This document shows, in pieces, positions 1 to 12,912 of a stretch of DNA of 64,000 nt. Made by a program: the position numbers and the translations under genes. Origin of the DNA: Xestospongia muta. Lineage: Eukaryota > Porifera > Demospongiae > Haplosclerida > Petrosiidae. Location of the stretch: positions 5,415,842 to 5,479,841 of the forward strand of contig OY848924.1 of assembly GCA_963693285.1 (NCBI GenBank), given 5' to 3'. Positions within the stretch are counted from its first letter, which is position 1. Each line of letters opens with the position of its first letter. The notes beneath the pieces were generated by a model. It saw only the letters and a list, made by a program, of their open reading frames with translations, ran no database searches and was not told the origin of the DNA.

Positions 1-879
1 TGGTGATGAAGTGGTATAAAATTGATTTTGGGAATAATAATCACGAGGTAAGTTAATGTGTAGTAATGAATAAAATATGTTTAATTGAACAACAGCTCCT
101 AACTTAAGAGAAGCTATTATATAATTGTATCACAACAATCATCCAGATAATTATTACAATATGTAATGTGCTAATCTATAAGATGTCAATAGTGCCAATT
201 GCCAAAATTAATCAATGCTTGTTATTCTATTTTATACTGTTTGAAGACCCCGCCCTAAACATTCCTAGTGAGTAGCAGCACCAAGTATACACTCTTCAAT
301 TTGACACTAATTACTCTCACACTAATTTGGAATTTTAAAATTGTGCTAACAATTAGGAGTATCTTTAGTCACTTCAACTGTATATTTAATCCATTTTACG
401 AATAAAGTATTTAGAAGACAAAAAATATATCCTAATAAATTTTTAATGTAGTCAATTTACATCTATCATATCTTCCATGTTGTAGGTATTACATTGGATA
501 TATGACCATTTACCTGAGTGCACTAAGAAGAGAGATCTACAGCAACTAATAACAGCTAATAATTATCGTGTCAAATATCAAACCTACAACTGGGATGTTA
601 ACTCAACATGAAGTTAACAATGAAATATAATGGCTATGTGTGTTAATTATTCATTTCAGTAACTTAATTTTTAATCGCAGTCAGCAAATTAAGTAAATAA
701 GTTTTTTATGCTATTCTGACACACTGTAAGTGTTGCTAAATTGTTTTATTTTTTAATGAAATTAAACGGTCAAATGGTAAATTACACACACTATAGACTA
801 CTATAATAATAATTAATGAGCCACGTCAAAGCATTTTTGGCATGCCAAAGTAAGTGACAGCAAGATAACTACAGGAGAA
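1..879. other. Upstream region, no gene seen
   Basis: AT-rich sequence before the first gene. I found no convincing exon, RNA gene or repeat. The part just before 880 presumably holds the promoter and 5' UTR of the plus-strand membrane protein gene, but no recognisable TATA box or other motif supports an exact site. Confidence 0.5.
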
Positions 880-2278
880 ATGGCTGACAAGAACTCCGTA
901 TCTGTTAGCTATGTGGAGGACCTCGAGACGAGTTTGTCTGCAATGGAAAGACACATATCTGATTTCGTACCGTCTACACCAGTTCATCAGACATCCATGG
1001 TTACTTCACCGCTTATCTCAGGAAAAGAAGAGACAGATAGTCAGGGTCATAATAAATCACCAGTTGCAAATGGCAAAGCAGGAGGACTCTCCTTACTGGC
1101 AGCCTATCAACAAAGTAGCGTTGTAGATCCAGAACAACGAAGACGTAACAAGAAGAAAAGACACCTCTCTAAATGGGCATGGTGTTTCTTGGTGCTAGCT
1201 TTTCTACAAGGTTAGCAATAGGCTATATAAACCAACCATTTAAAACTATTTGTATAAGATAATTATGATACTTGTAACATCACTGAACATGGTATTGAAA
1301 ACATTGATTCATAAAGATTGGTCTGTTGGTAACATTCTAGCTTCACTTTTCCATTTTGCTTATATTTTTCTAATGAATAGAGAGGATGTCCTTTAGGAGA
1401 GGTTAACTTGACCAATCAAAATTAATATTAGGACTTGGTTTTTAATAAAAGTTTATTTGTGTCATGATACAGAATCATGTCAAAATCAGTTGCTAGTTAC
1501 TTTAGCATATTAATTAGTCTTCTATTGAGGACACCTCTATTCAAAATATACTATGGGGCCAAATTGTTCATGTAAAGAGATATATCACTTGAACTATAGT
1601 TTGAATAATTTGCTTTCTTTTTTAGTTATTATTGTTTCCGGACTTCAAATAGCAATTACTGTTCTGGGTCAATTTAATTCTGCTCGTCTTGAAGATTATG
1701 TTCCATGTGTTATGGAACAGCTTAGTCTTTTAAATCAGTCTCTACCAGATAACAGTACATTTCCTGTAAGTAATATTACACTCATAGTAGCATCCTGCCT
1801 TGTGTGTGTACAGACAGTTTTATAATGTTCACTTTTAATTCTTTGTAAGAGAGGAAACTGATTCAGCATATTACTTTAAAGGGAATGTTTATTTATTTTA
1901 AGTCATAAAATTATTCCAGTAATATTAGCTGTATGGACAAATAGTGTAAACGTGATACTATAGGGACTTTCTATGTCAATATGTGTGATACTCCTTTGTA
2001 TGACTTCTGTTTTGAATTTAATGCTGTATTTTATTGCTAGTAATCTAAGCACTAATAACATTAGATACATTTATATGCCTATAATATGTTAAGGTGAAAA
2101 TGAGCTACATTGTTTATTATGTTGCGCAATGTGAATAAGTAATTATGTGTCTCAGTTGTCTTGTTGTTGTCATTGTTGTGTCTTGAAATTCAAACTGTTT
2201 GAAGACTATAACAGTTATAGTTTATTTATGAACAATAGTGTTATAACACAGTTCTCTACTGCTATACTAAACAGTTTA

Positions 2279-2366
<88 letters not shown>

Positions 2367-5047
2367 ACAATTCCTATTAATTATTATTGTTAATGTTTAT
2401 TGTGTATTATGATATTTTATACATTGTCTACACAGAGTTTTGGCAAAGATAAACAGATTTATGTTTTCATATTTATGTTTTTAACTTTATACAACTTTGC
2501 TCTCTGTCTTTATGCTGTGAGTTGCTACATGTATGTAATTATAATAATTTATAAATATGTTATATTTTTCTAGATGTTTGCTCAAAGAATTGTTGAAGTT
2601 TTTACATTTGTAGTTATCAATGTCTTAACAATGGCTTATGCATCTTTACAAGGTAGGTAGGATATAGTACAATATGTCTCTTTTATCTTCTACCTCCTTC
2701 CTATCAGTGTATCAGTTTCGAGGTTTTGGGGAGTTTTGTGATGCTATTACTTTAGTAGGATGGCTTGCTTTAGTGAATGTAAGTTAATCTTAAAATGTGT
2801 TTATAGCAATGGGACTTCCCTAATTGTTTTATAGACAATATGAGATAGATGTACAACAGATTACATAACTCTCTTTTCTTTTATATAGGTTTTGATCGTA
2901 CTTGTTTTCACTATTGTATTTGGGTTTCTCTTAATCCAGATATATGTTGAGTTTGGTTGGAAAGTCTACAAGTTTGTCAACTGTAATCCAGCATTAAGAT
3001 GTGAGTATATCTCTTGTGTAAAATGAGTTACAACTTTATAATAAAGTTATCTTTATGTTTGAAATAGGACATTTCTTAGTAGCATGTTGACACTATTGGT
3101 ATGATTCAAGTGTAAAGTTTACTTCATAACTTTTGGAGTAATATTCCTTAGATAATTGAATTAAGTATTAATTTAATGTGTATACATGGAGTAATGTCTT
3201 TAGATTATTGAATTAAATATTGGGTGTATACTACAGGGTTAACCTACAAGTACTTAGAGAATACTACTATATCTACTATAACTTTTAATTGTTATGTATC
3301 TATCTTATTATAGTACCAAATAGAGAATTGTAATGAAATGATCTTATCCTCTAGACTATTACAGAGTGTATGAGATATTCTTAAGTATTGTCAAGGTGGT
3401 AATTGTTTTTACAGTAAGTCAGTTTACATTAAAACTGTTGTATTATAAATTGTTATTGCCTGATACACAAAGGGTGCCAATATAAATGTTTTGGACCATA
3501 TGGTATGTTAACTAGCTTGCTTTTCTGCCTCTACCTTTTATATTCTCTCTGTTACCTCTATAATTCATATAATTATATTATGTGATATCAAAACAATAAT
3601 TCAATGATTTTTAATTATATATTTGTTTATTCTAGATTGTCTTTTTGATTGGTCAATGTGCTCTTATTCTTCCTCTCTCAAATTATGAGTTTTGGTTAAG
3701 TTTCCCATACATGATAGCAATGATTCTGTTGTTCTTTTATGCTTACTTAGCGGTAAGATTACTCATTGTGATAAAATACTTACCTACTTACTTACTTAAA
3801 GGTACGCAGGGAGAGTCATATAGCCATGTTAATTCTCTTTATAATTGGGATTTTACTTACTGTCTATTTTGTCTTCAAAGTCGTCAGGTTCGACTATAAA
3901 TCTGTTTATACATAATTATTGCTAGGACATTCTTGAAATAAACTCTACTTGTCCTTTATTATAGATACACTACCCGATCTTGTCCTGTCTGTAAATTATT
4001 ACATGAGAAACTTGATCATGGAAAAAATAGAAGAGAAGACTTTGAGCATCTTGTAATGATGGGTTAGGAGAGAACATGTTGAGTATTGTTTATTTTGTAT
4101 TGTTATATCTAATTTTATAGCTTCTCTAAATGTTCTTATATGTTTGGTGTATCTTTTCTTTGTATATCGAGTGTGGAGACAGAATGGGCGTGGTCTGGCT
4201 GATCATTGTAAGTATTAATCTTGCAATGACTTTCTTAGATACTATTCATTACATTATTAGCATGTTCTTGTTAACTTTAACCTTTGTTTTTAAACATAAT
4301 TTTGCCTTTTATTAATGTAGTGCAAACATTATGTTCACGTCTTTGACAATTCCAATGTTAGCTGTATTATAATAAAGTGAATTAAGGGCATAAAGTTATA
4401 TAATATAATTATAAACATAATGAAGCCTTTAAAGTGATTCAAAAGGTCAAGGTTAGCTTATATGAATAGACTATAAAAACTAAACACATTAGTAATACAA
4501 TGTTGTGTGTTCTGAAGGAAGTTTATTACATGTGACCTGGTAGAAATAGCTACATGTAGCTTTGAACATACTGTAGTTATATGAAATTGTACAGTGTAGC
4601 TTTGTTCTTTTGAACATACTCTAGTTATATGACATTGTACAGTGTAACTTTGTTTCTTCTAGTTTATATACATGGACATTGGTTTGATAAAATATGGAAG
4701 AAACCACCTCGTGAAGATGCATATATGAATTCTGGCATTGGTAAGTGTCCTAAAGTTAAAGCATTTCAAAGACTACTGTTTATACATTAAATAATTGATG
4801 TCTCTCCTATCTAGGTACAGGAACAATGATGAAGAAATCATATGTTAATCAGTCTTCAGTTACTTCTCAGAAGAGAAGTAGTGCCATTGAAGAGACTGGA
4901 CGTCATTCAAGCCTTGATGAGAACGATTGTAGTTCTGGTGTTGTGTATACACCATTACAAGAGTTCACTTCGTTACCACTCATGGATATTGAACCAATTA
5001 GTCGAACCACTTCTTTACCACCAATAATAGAAGAAAAAAGACATTGA
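880..5047 (+). CDS. Unrecognised ~7-TM membrane protein, 12 exons
   Basis: Exons: 880-1210, 1626-1765, 2574-2652, 2708-2778, 2889-3000, 3355-3413, 3636-3752, 3802-3887, 3965-4062, 4121-4207, 4663-4740, 4815-5047. They total 1,491 nt, giving 496 residues plus stop, all with GT-AG junctions in frame. The first ~95 residues are polar and end in a basic stretch (RRRNKKKRH). About seven hydrophobic segments follow, near residues 98-126, 163-183, 196-230, 252-275, 280-303, 309-328 and 364-383. The loop after the first segment carries NQS and NST sequons, so it probably faces outside. A CPVC motif sits near residue 338, and the tail of ~110 residues is Ser/Thr-rich. The topology suggests a receptor or transporter-like membrane protein, but I recognise no family and assign no function. 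The start is the first ATG of the open first exon; no better upstream ATG was seen. Confidence 0.85.
2280..2369. repeat. (CA)n microsatellite
   Basis: About 45 CA dinucleotides with one interruption near the right end, inside intron 2 of the membrane protein gene. The open frame across it is an artefact of the repeat. Confidence 0.98.
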
Positions 5048-5335
5048 CTGGATTGTTATCATTAAGTTTCTCTTGTGACTGTTTCTCTCCTTTCCAGTGG
5101 TATACATTATTTTTGTTAATAATTATAATAATTATTGGTATTATTTTTATTTCTTTGGATTTGTGTGTTACCATAAAGATTTAATAACCTAAAAGATGTC
5201 ATAGTAGAATCCACATTGGCTAACAATTATTAGACTACAGAGGACTAGATATTAATACCATACAACATGCATACACAGTACTACATATGACTCCAAAGAT
5301 TTGATATAAAAATTTAAATGTTGTAGATAATCCTT

Positions 5336-7232
5336 TCATGATTGTTGATGTTTCTTTGTAGTATGGATTTTTTTAGGGACTACCATTTTAGCCCACACTT
5401 CAGATGTCTTTCTATCTCCTCTAGTTACTCCACTGAAGTCTAATGTTTGTAACTGAGGTACCTGTGATACTACATACTGTCTATAACCAGGAACTGTCTC
5501 AATCGGGTTGCCATGGAGAGTGAGGGATTTAAGTCGATGGAGGCTTGCTAACTTGTCAACCTCATTGGCTTTTTTAATGTTGTTACCATGGAGATAGAGC
5601 ATTGTTAGATTCGGTAGTTTTAATAAGGTCTATAGGATAGGAAAATAATATAACATTATATACTATATGGATTGTCTCCTAAAACAATTTCTTTAGTTTA
5701 ATTTACAAAATGGGCAATATTTCTAACTTCAAGCACTAAACTAAAACCTAAAGCCTAAAATAATCTCAAAAGCTATGCTAAACTTTTTAATTTACATGTC
5801 ACATTGTTAGGTAAAAATGAAGTAGATGAAATGAGAGTAGACAAAACAGGATGTTACCAGTTTATAACACATGATTGTCTTACCTTATCTATTGTCTTCA
5901 AATCATTGAATGACAAATCTAACCATTGAAGATGTACTAGTGGATCTATAAACATAGCTTGGAGTGTCTCTATAAACCCATCCCAATCAGATAGCATATT
6001 GTTATTAAGTCTGAGAGCTGTAGCATGAGATTTGACCAGCTCAATATTTGAATCATCTGATGACATTATCTCCTCTTCATCTAGATCCAGCTAGAAAAAA
6101 GCATCATAAGTTATTATTCATTATAGGTTATTATATACTACTTCATCATAAGTTATTATATGCTACATTATTGATAATATAAGTTCTAAATCATAAGTCT
6201 AAATAATGGTTTGAAAACTTAACCCTTTCAAAGGTTGTAGGATGTAGATCATTAGAAGATAGCCCAATTAAGTGTACTTTACAGGTATAGGTATACACTA
6301 GACTTAAATAAGCAAGTAACTAGTTCACTTACCACAGCTTTCTTATCTCTTGAACGTGGTTTCTCTCTTAAGATATCTACAATATCAACAAAGACACAAT
6401 TTATGTTTCCTTTGTTTATAAAAGATTGATAATGATATTGTAAACTATAAGTACTCCATGTTAGGATAATGAAATTCTCACAATTGAGTGATTACAACAA
6501 ATAATCATTCCTGCTATCACAATGATACAGTGGAACCTCACTATTCCAAACCTTGAAATGCGGCCAACTCATTTTAATGGAGTTTTTTGTTCAAATACAG
6601 ATTGTATTCCTGTTATTAGCTGTATACTATAACCTCTAAAATGCAGATACCCCACTATTCTGTAAAGTGGATAAAAATTTATGCAGAAACTGAACAATTC
6701 AATAACAGCAACATTATAACATGAACATTTAATACAAATGAAATCTGTCCATCCAGAAGAAAGTCTCCATGCAATGACGACAAAGAAGAAAACAACAATA
6801 CAGAATCGGAATCTGATGAAGAATCTATTGATTTGCCACCTACAAGAGTTTATAACTTAATTGAGGCTATTGTGTGCCTTGAAGATGTCCATCAATTTTT
6901 GGAGCACAAAGGACATATTTGTGAAGCTACAGAAGCTATTTGTCTGATAAACTCACTCACTAAGTAACTACATTTACTCAAAAACTAGAAGGCAAACCTC
7001 ACTGTTGGAATTCTTTGCAGGAACTTCATGAAACTATGTGATAATTATGTTCTTTAGGATTACAGCTACTTACATGTATTTTGCATTGACAATGATCATA
7101 ATTATGAGGGTATCTTCTACTGATCTTACCTGAAAATGAGCTGACTGCCTTGAAAGAAAAGTCCTTAGGATAAACGATATCTTTATGTGTATCAATAGCG
7201 GGAACAGCAGTGCTTTTCTTTGCTAGAGCCAT
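5336..7232 (-). CDS. LRRC51: Leucine-rich repeat protein LRRC51
   Basis: Four exons in gene order: 7130-7232, 6333-6376, 5884-6090, 5336-5629. They total 648 nt, giving 215 residues (the vertebrate protein is about 190). Leucine-rich repeats start near residue 65: LRLNNNMLSDWDG, LQWLDLSFNDLKTID, MLYLHGNNIKKANEVDKL, LKSLTLHGNPIETVPGYRQY and LQTLDFSGVT. The signatures WLDLSFNDL, YLHGN, LTLHGNP, GYRQYV and DFSGVT, and the C-terminal RKTSEVW segment, match what I know of LRRC51 (the LRR part of mammalian LRTOMT). Its biochemical role is not established from sequence; such small LRR proteins act as protein-binding scaffolds. Its ATG lies 126 bp downstream of the AGK stop codon on the same strand. 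Its 3' end converges on the plus-strand membrane protein gene across 288 bp. The first intron carries a DNA-transposon relic. Confidence 0.93.
6528..6967 (+). mobile_element. Tigger/pogo-like transposon relic
   Basis: Inside intron 1 of LRRC51, opposite strand. After a TA at 6526-6527 comes CAGTGGAACCTCACTATTCC, the typical terminal form of Tigger/pogo elements. Near 6770-6967 is an open stretch with an acidic run (TESESDEES) followed by a helical segment (NLIEAIVCLEDVHQFLE) ending at a stop, which resembles the C-terminal tail of Tigger/CENP-B-type transposases. The catalytic part is gone and I could not find the other terminal repeat, so this is an internally deleted remnant. Confidence 0.5.
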
Positions 7233-7358
7233 ATTGTATATCCACCTTTACTGTTGCCATAGCAACGCTAATCGTCACCGCCCCTCATTATGATGTCACG
7301 ATAGCATTATTAATAATTGGATTAATAATAATTAAATCACAACTCTATTAATAATAAA

Positions 7359-10300
7359 TCATTTCTGATGTTGATATTTGGGAGAGAATACTTGTAGTTT
7401 ATTGTGTGCTATAGTCACATTTAATGATACAGCTTCAAAGTGTTCTCCATCCACTTTATACCATTGTTGAATATTACTGCATGGAGTAAGAACTAACTGA
7501 GGAGAATATAAAGTCTCTTGACTTTGAAGAATACCAGGATAGCTCTTATAACAACTCTGTAATCTATTGTAAGGATAAGTAAGAGACGAGTAAATTATAG
7601 ATATAAACCACATTACAAAGATATCATAATTATACGACACAATGATTACAAGGCAGGCACCCAAGTATAACACATGTATACTAAAATAAACCATCACTGT
7701 TATCAAAGTTAAGGAGACTCGTAATTATAGAAAATTGTCACGACATAATTGATTCAGTATTGCAGGATGGACCATTCAATCAATAAGATTATTCAAGTCA
7801 ATGCCCCATTTATCAAGTGTTGTACATGTAACTAGAACTGTACATGTCCATAAGTGTCATTAAGTAATTTATAGTATAAAGCAAACTAAATTAAACACAT
7901 TTTTGTGATATACCCTAGCTTTAGGTAGTTTATCTTGCTGGTAGTTTGTTCAGGTAAATAAGAGAGACAAAGTGAGGAGGTTTCCAGTCCTACATTAAAT
8001 CCTACAGTCTTTAATGATGACTTAGTCCATTGTTGTGTAGTATCAGATGATGTGATATTATCAGGTAAATGTCCAACATTTAGAACAAAATTTAATGGCC
8101 ATCTCTAGTGATACACAAAACAAAGTATAAGTCATTGGATGCAGGATTCATTAGTTATTATAACTGTGGATACAAATATCTATGGTATACCGTAGATCAG
8201 GAAAGTTTCATTGTGAAAAAAGTTCTAACATTACACAATGTATGAAAAATAAACACACATTGAAATATTTACAGTAGGAATATTTACGGTATGTAATGGA
8301 CATGTTACATTGTGGTATTGAAAATATAGATAGTGTAGATATGAATGAGAGGGCTCTTTTGAGATCTGAAACCTAAAGATAGCATGCCACATCCAAAAGG
8401 TTCTCTATCATTTTCCATACACCCATAGGCAATTGCTCAGGCAATGAACAAGTTAGAAAGGCAATGAAAAGCATTTAAGTTAATAAATTTTCATGCCACG
8501 CCTCTTGTGTTCAAAAATTTTTAACATACTAATTTTTGACATGAAACTTTTGTAGTGAGAAAGTTTCCTGATCTACAGTATTACGTGTAAGTAGCTATAA
8601 GATAGACAGAAACTATTATAATTGAATGTCTAAAACAGATACTTACTCTAACAACAGTATTCAAGTGTGAAAATAATGTTTTTAGACAGCCAAAGATACT
8701 AACAAAAGAAATAAGACACAAACTTAGTTTATAATTGTATTATGTAATAATTGTTATCATAAATAATTGTTACATAATAGTTGTTCATTATATTAATACT
8801 CACCCATCTTTTATATCTCCATGTTGGTTCAAACCCCAAGTTATAGATGACACAGCATACAATGTGTTACCTCTCTCTGGCTGCATAAAATGTGAAAAAC
8901 ATCAAATTAAAATATAAATATTGAAACAAAAATAGGTTGCTATTTCATTAATATAATGTGTAATTTTATACATGATGGTATAATGTAATCATGATACAAA
9001 CAATTACAATAATTATGTATAATTATATATTTGTGGCATGTACTTATATTATATTATAAAGATTGTACCTGTAATTTCAAGATATTAACAGGTGCAGTGT
9101 TACCTCTAATAATATTCATAGTGGCTTCTCCAATGTTTCTATAGAGAGAAAATATATGTTTAGCAAAATAGTAGCTATTTAAAAGAAAAGTGATGGTTGA
9201 AATAAATGCTAATAGCTAATGATAATTGTATTGTAATTGATGAAGAAAAATCTCTAAATTAATATCTTTTGAAAAACTTGAACCTTATCAGATTGATTGT
9301 CAACACACTACAATGATCTATTTGATGTCACTGACCTTGCTGGTAGACTTGTTTTTGAAAGTCTCCCAAAATATTGTTGGAAAAATGAGTTTGTAGTACC
9401 CAATGGTAGTACACCAACTGGTATATGAAGACCCTCCTAATGGATAACATATATGTAATAACCCACAGACATCCAAACATCAATTGCTTTCTCCCAACAA
9501 AAGTGTATAGTTGGTCCTATGTTAACATGATAGTTAGCCTTCATTTTAAGTTATGTGTCATTCTTAAGATATCACACATCAGTTGAGATCATGCTGCAAC
9601 AGTAATATGAATACGTACTTATTGTACACTCTACTACTACCATATATAATAAAACCAGTGACTATTAGAGAGACAAACCTTTTCAGCTCTCTTCAGTAGA
9701 CCATTGACAACCTAAAAATAATAAAATAATAATAACCTACTTACTCACTTAAATACAACTGATATGTTGTATAGCAGATGTAATTATTTTTTTCAAAAAA
9801 AAATCCATAATCATTGAAATTTTGGTTATTAAAAAACAAAACAAAAAAACTATACTTAAAACATCATTCTATAATAGTTTTGTAACTATAAATTTTATAG
9901 TGAAACAATGGACAATTGGAAATTAAAAAGCTAGCATAGATGTTAAATGGCTGAGCAGCAAGCTAGCTATATTATCAAATCTCAATCAGCCACACCCATT
10001 GTCATAGCACTTAACAGTAAACTTTAAAAGTCATTGATTGCTACGTGCTTCTGCCATTAACGTGTACGATGTGGTTCGTTTTATGTGTCACTTTTAATTG
10101 CCACATATAACAATAGAATGAATAGAAGCAAGCAGACACGTATATTATAACATGTGGCCTAAAACAATTACAGAACAGACTGACATGCTGGCATGTTAGG
10201 CAATAAAAAATGATTGACAAACACGTAAATATTTTAACACATTATATAATTTCAAAGCTGTTAATAGAAGATATACTAAAATAGGTTGTATGTCTATTTA

Positions 10301-12018
10301 GCTATCTTACTTCCATTATAGTTCCTCCTCCTCCAGCAACAATTACAGCTGCAGTAGATGACTGAATATAACTTAGCAATGTTTCAATTTGACCTTCATA
10401 ATCACTCTAAAAGTAAGAATTACAACAAGTCAACTGACAGGCACAATATCACTAAATATGGAACCAAAAACACTAGATTACATCTAGTCTATGATGTAAC
10501 GAAATTGACCAATCAGGTCACTAAAATGAGGTGAACTTATCAACCTCCGGGGAAGGTTCAATATTAAACCTCATTATGTATTAGTCATTGCAGCTACTAG
10601 GAAGCCAACAGAAAAACACTTGATTCTAAGGTTTGAGTATAGCTTATGAATATGGTAATACAGTTAGATTATATACCTTATTATTGGATTTATTAAACTG
10701 AGCTCTCTAAGTACATCCAAGGTTGGATAAATCCACTATTAACTGTACTGAAGTGTATAAGTAGCTTCTACTATATAAATTGTTATTTCTCTTGTAAGTG
10801 TATTCAATAGTTTTTCATCCAGTCTGTTTTAGCTTATTATGACGAAAGTAATTAATGCCACCTTTTAGATAAAAAAACATTAGAAATTTGTCTGTAATTT
10901 AGGGATATTGTTGAAAACTTAACATGGTAACTTAACAAAACACACTTGTACACAAGTGTTCATAATTATTATTACGAAATAACAGAGTAATTATGTACCT
11001 CAACAACAATAATATCTGTACCACTCAAATGTAATAATGGAGCAGAATATTTCTGAAATAGTCGTCGAGCATCTCTAAATAATTAATTGAACATAAATTA
11101 AGAGTTAAGAACAGGTTAAAAAAGAAATAACACACCTGTTATTGGCCACAGGATTGAGGAAGACATAAATCTTATCTGGACTACCAGTAACTGCCATCTT
11201 TTCTTTGTTGTACTCCTAATATCAAAAAATCTAAATTTAAGGAAGACTTAGTACTAATATGTAAAGCATTTGTATTGTCTGCTGGTCACTAGTGTATAAT
11301 AGTCACCATTTTAGAAATATCTGGAGAATCTATGAACAAATAGCTTTCTAGTATAAAAATTACTAAACTGATCAAACCTCTATGTTTTGTCATGTATCAT
11401 TAAAACATTGCATGAATTCTCTTCTGTGTTTTCATATTAAACACATTTGATTTTGAGACTAACAAAGCATACTCAGTGTTATTAATATATACATAATGAT
11501 CATTATGTAGATGAGGAGAAATTTGACTAGCAGTATATATGAAACTCAAAATAATTCAGTCCTAAGATTTAAGGTCTGGGGTCTAGATATAGCATTAATT
11601 TCCCATTAAAAGTATAATGATGATTAATGATCGTCAACAAGTTTGCCACAGCCTTCATAGAAACAAGTAATTCCTATGTAGCTTTATAAACTGACAACAA
11701 TCTATGATGTATTGTATAACACTATAATAAATGATAATTAACAATAAATTATGATTTCAATAACAGCTTGTACTGACGTACCTTAGCTTCATTGCAATAT
11801 CTTCTTAGGATAATTTTCTCTCTTCAAATTAAATAAACATTAGTACATTATGACAATAATTTTATAATCACTTACCTATGCTTCTTAGCTCCCCATCTAC
11901 TGATTAACCAAACACCAACTCCTAACAAACATTTCTTCCAATGTTTCTTCAAAAGTCCCATTACTTCCGTAATCTTTCGATTTGTTTTGGGTATCTCCGG
12001 TGCCATACGTCCGCCCAT
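7359..12018 (-). CDS. AGK: Acylglycerol kinase family protein AGK
   Basis: Twelve exons in gene order: 11876-12018, 11782-11821, 11136-11215, 10999-11074, 10311-10406, 9679-9711, 9336-9436, 9069-9138, 8804-8880, 8647-8698, 7914-8104, 7359-7563. They total 1,164 nt, giving 387 residues (human AGK is 422). Family marks are KKHWKK then a hydrophobic N-terminal segment (about residues 30-42, the mitochondrial membrane anchor region), VFLNPVAN, APLLHLSGTDI, SDYEGQ, PVGVLPLGTTNS, a conserved Trp-Gly in exon 9 and VDGEHFEA near the C terminus. AGK phosphorylates mono- and diacylglycerol and, independently of kinase activity, is a subunit of the mitochondrial TIM22 carrier translocase. The kinase signature GGDGT reads GGGGT here (codon 140, bases 10326-10328), so catalysis may be lost. 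An in-frame Met at 12006 is an alternative start. Confidence 0.94.
8190..8578. mobile_element. TA-flanked MITE in AGK intron
   Basis: A 389-bp element in the intron between AGK exons 10 and 11. The left end after TA reads CCGTAGATCAGGAAAGTTTC. The reverse complement of the right end, also followed by TA (8579-8580), reads CTGTAGATCAGGAAACTTTC. The inverted repeats, TA target site and lack of coding capacity fit a Tc1/mariner- or pogo-type non-autonomous element. Confidence 0.8.
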
Positions 12019-12639
12019 GCATGGGGTTCTGGATGAACTATCTCATAGTCAACAATAAACAGTTCCATGATCGGCTCAGTTTCATAGCCGGGACGCTATC
12101 ATATGTAACAACTATTCCAATACAGGACAGGTGATTCTTCCATCTTGAAATTTTAATCAATACTGGAACTATTTTAGGAGAAGTGTTTCACCAACTTTGG
12201 AAATGACTTGTGCACACAAAGCTTTGTATCAAGTCTTTAATTAATAACAGTTTAGTAATGTAGTTTAATAGCACATAATTATTTGGAGTAAACCATAATG
12301 TTGGGCAAACATAAACAATATAGCTACCTATGGTGATGTTACTGGATATGAACTGTAATAGTGTACAACAAAATTAATTTTGATTAATTTACTGGAAAAT
12401 TTGTCTGTATTTAATTGGAGCTCATACCAATTTTAATCAGATTATATTGGTAGTAGTATTAGTAATTACTGTTTACTAGAAACAAAATTATCATAACTCT
12501 CTAATATAAAAACGACACTAAATTAATAGCATTGTTAAGTAAAAAACTAAACTAACACTACTATTAAGTAGCACACCTATAATTACACATATTAGTATAA
12601 AAAGAGCCAAAAGTCTAGACCTGTTATTGCTAATGCAGG
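12019..12639. other. Intergenic, no gene seen
   Basis: AT-rich spacer between the AGK start codon and the stop codon of the next minus-strand exon. It should contain the AGK promoter. No motif, RNA gene or repeat could be supported. Confidence 0.5.
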
Positions 12640-12912
12640 TTACTTGCTTAAGACTCCTAGATATTCACGTATCTTCTTTCCTACAGCACAATTATCTACT
12701 ATGGGTCCCTCAATTTCATCAAGAACTGTCTGCCAAGTGATGTCTGTTGGCATAGTTTCAAACCAGTTTTCAATAGTTCTGATAAGTTTAACTTTAATGT
12801 CTACATTACTTTGTCGTAGGTCACTCAAAATGCTTGTTTTGATGTCTAATGCAGTGCCAATTACTTCCCACTCATGTTTAATACCAATTACCAGGTTAAC
12901 AAGTTTCTTTTT
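12640..12912 (-). CDS. Death-domain-like last exon
   Basis: A 273-nt open exon entered from a CAG acceptor in phase 0 and ending at a TAA at 12640. It encodes 90 residues with the pattern of a death domain: HEWEVIGTALDI near the start, a middle helix ending IENWFETM, then TWQTVLDEIEGPIVDN and a final basic helix. Death domains mediate homotypic contacts in apoptotic and immune signalling. No intact upstream exon was found. The nearest candidates are the damaged Roc-gene fragments at 14408-14743, so this may be the orphaned C terminus of a related gene whose 5' part is lost, or its upstream exons may be ones I missed in 12913-14400. Confidence 0.65.
   Translation of the reverse strand, partial: KKKLVNLVIGIKHEWEVIGTALDIKTSILSDLRQSNVDIKVKLIRTIENWFETMPTDITWQTVLDEIEGPIVDNCAVGKKIREYLGVLSK

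Noticed and set aside
2147..2380. 77-codon frame through the CA repeat
   Set aside because: The second half is only His-Thr from the microsatellite, and it lies in an intron of a well-supported gene.
6770..6967. Possible extra exon of a host gene
   Set aside because: It is on the strand opposite LRRC51, follows a Tigger-like terminal repeat, and resembles a transposase tail.
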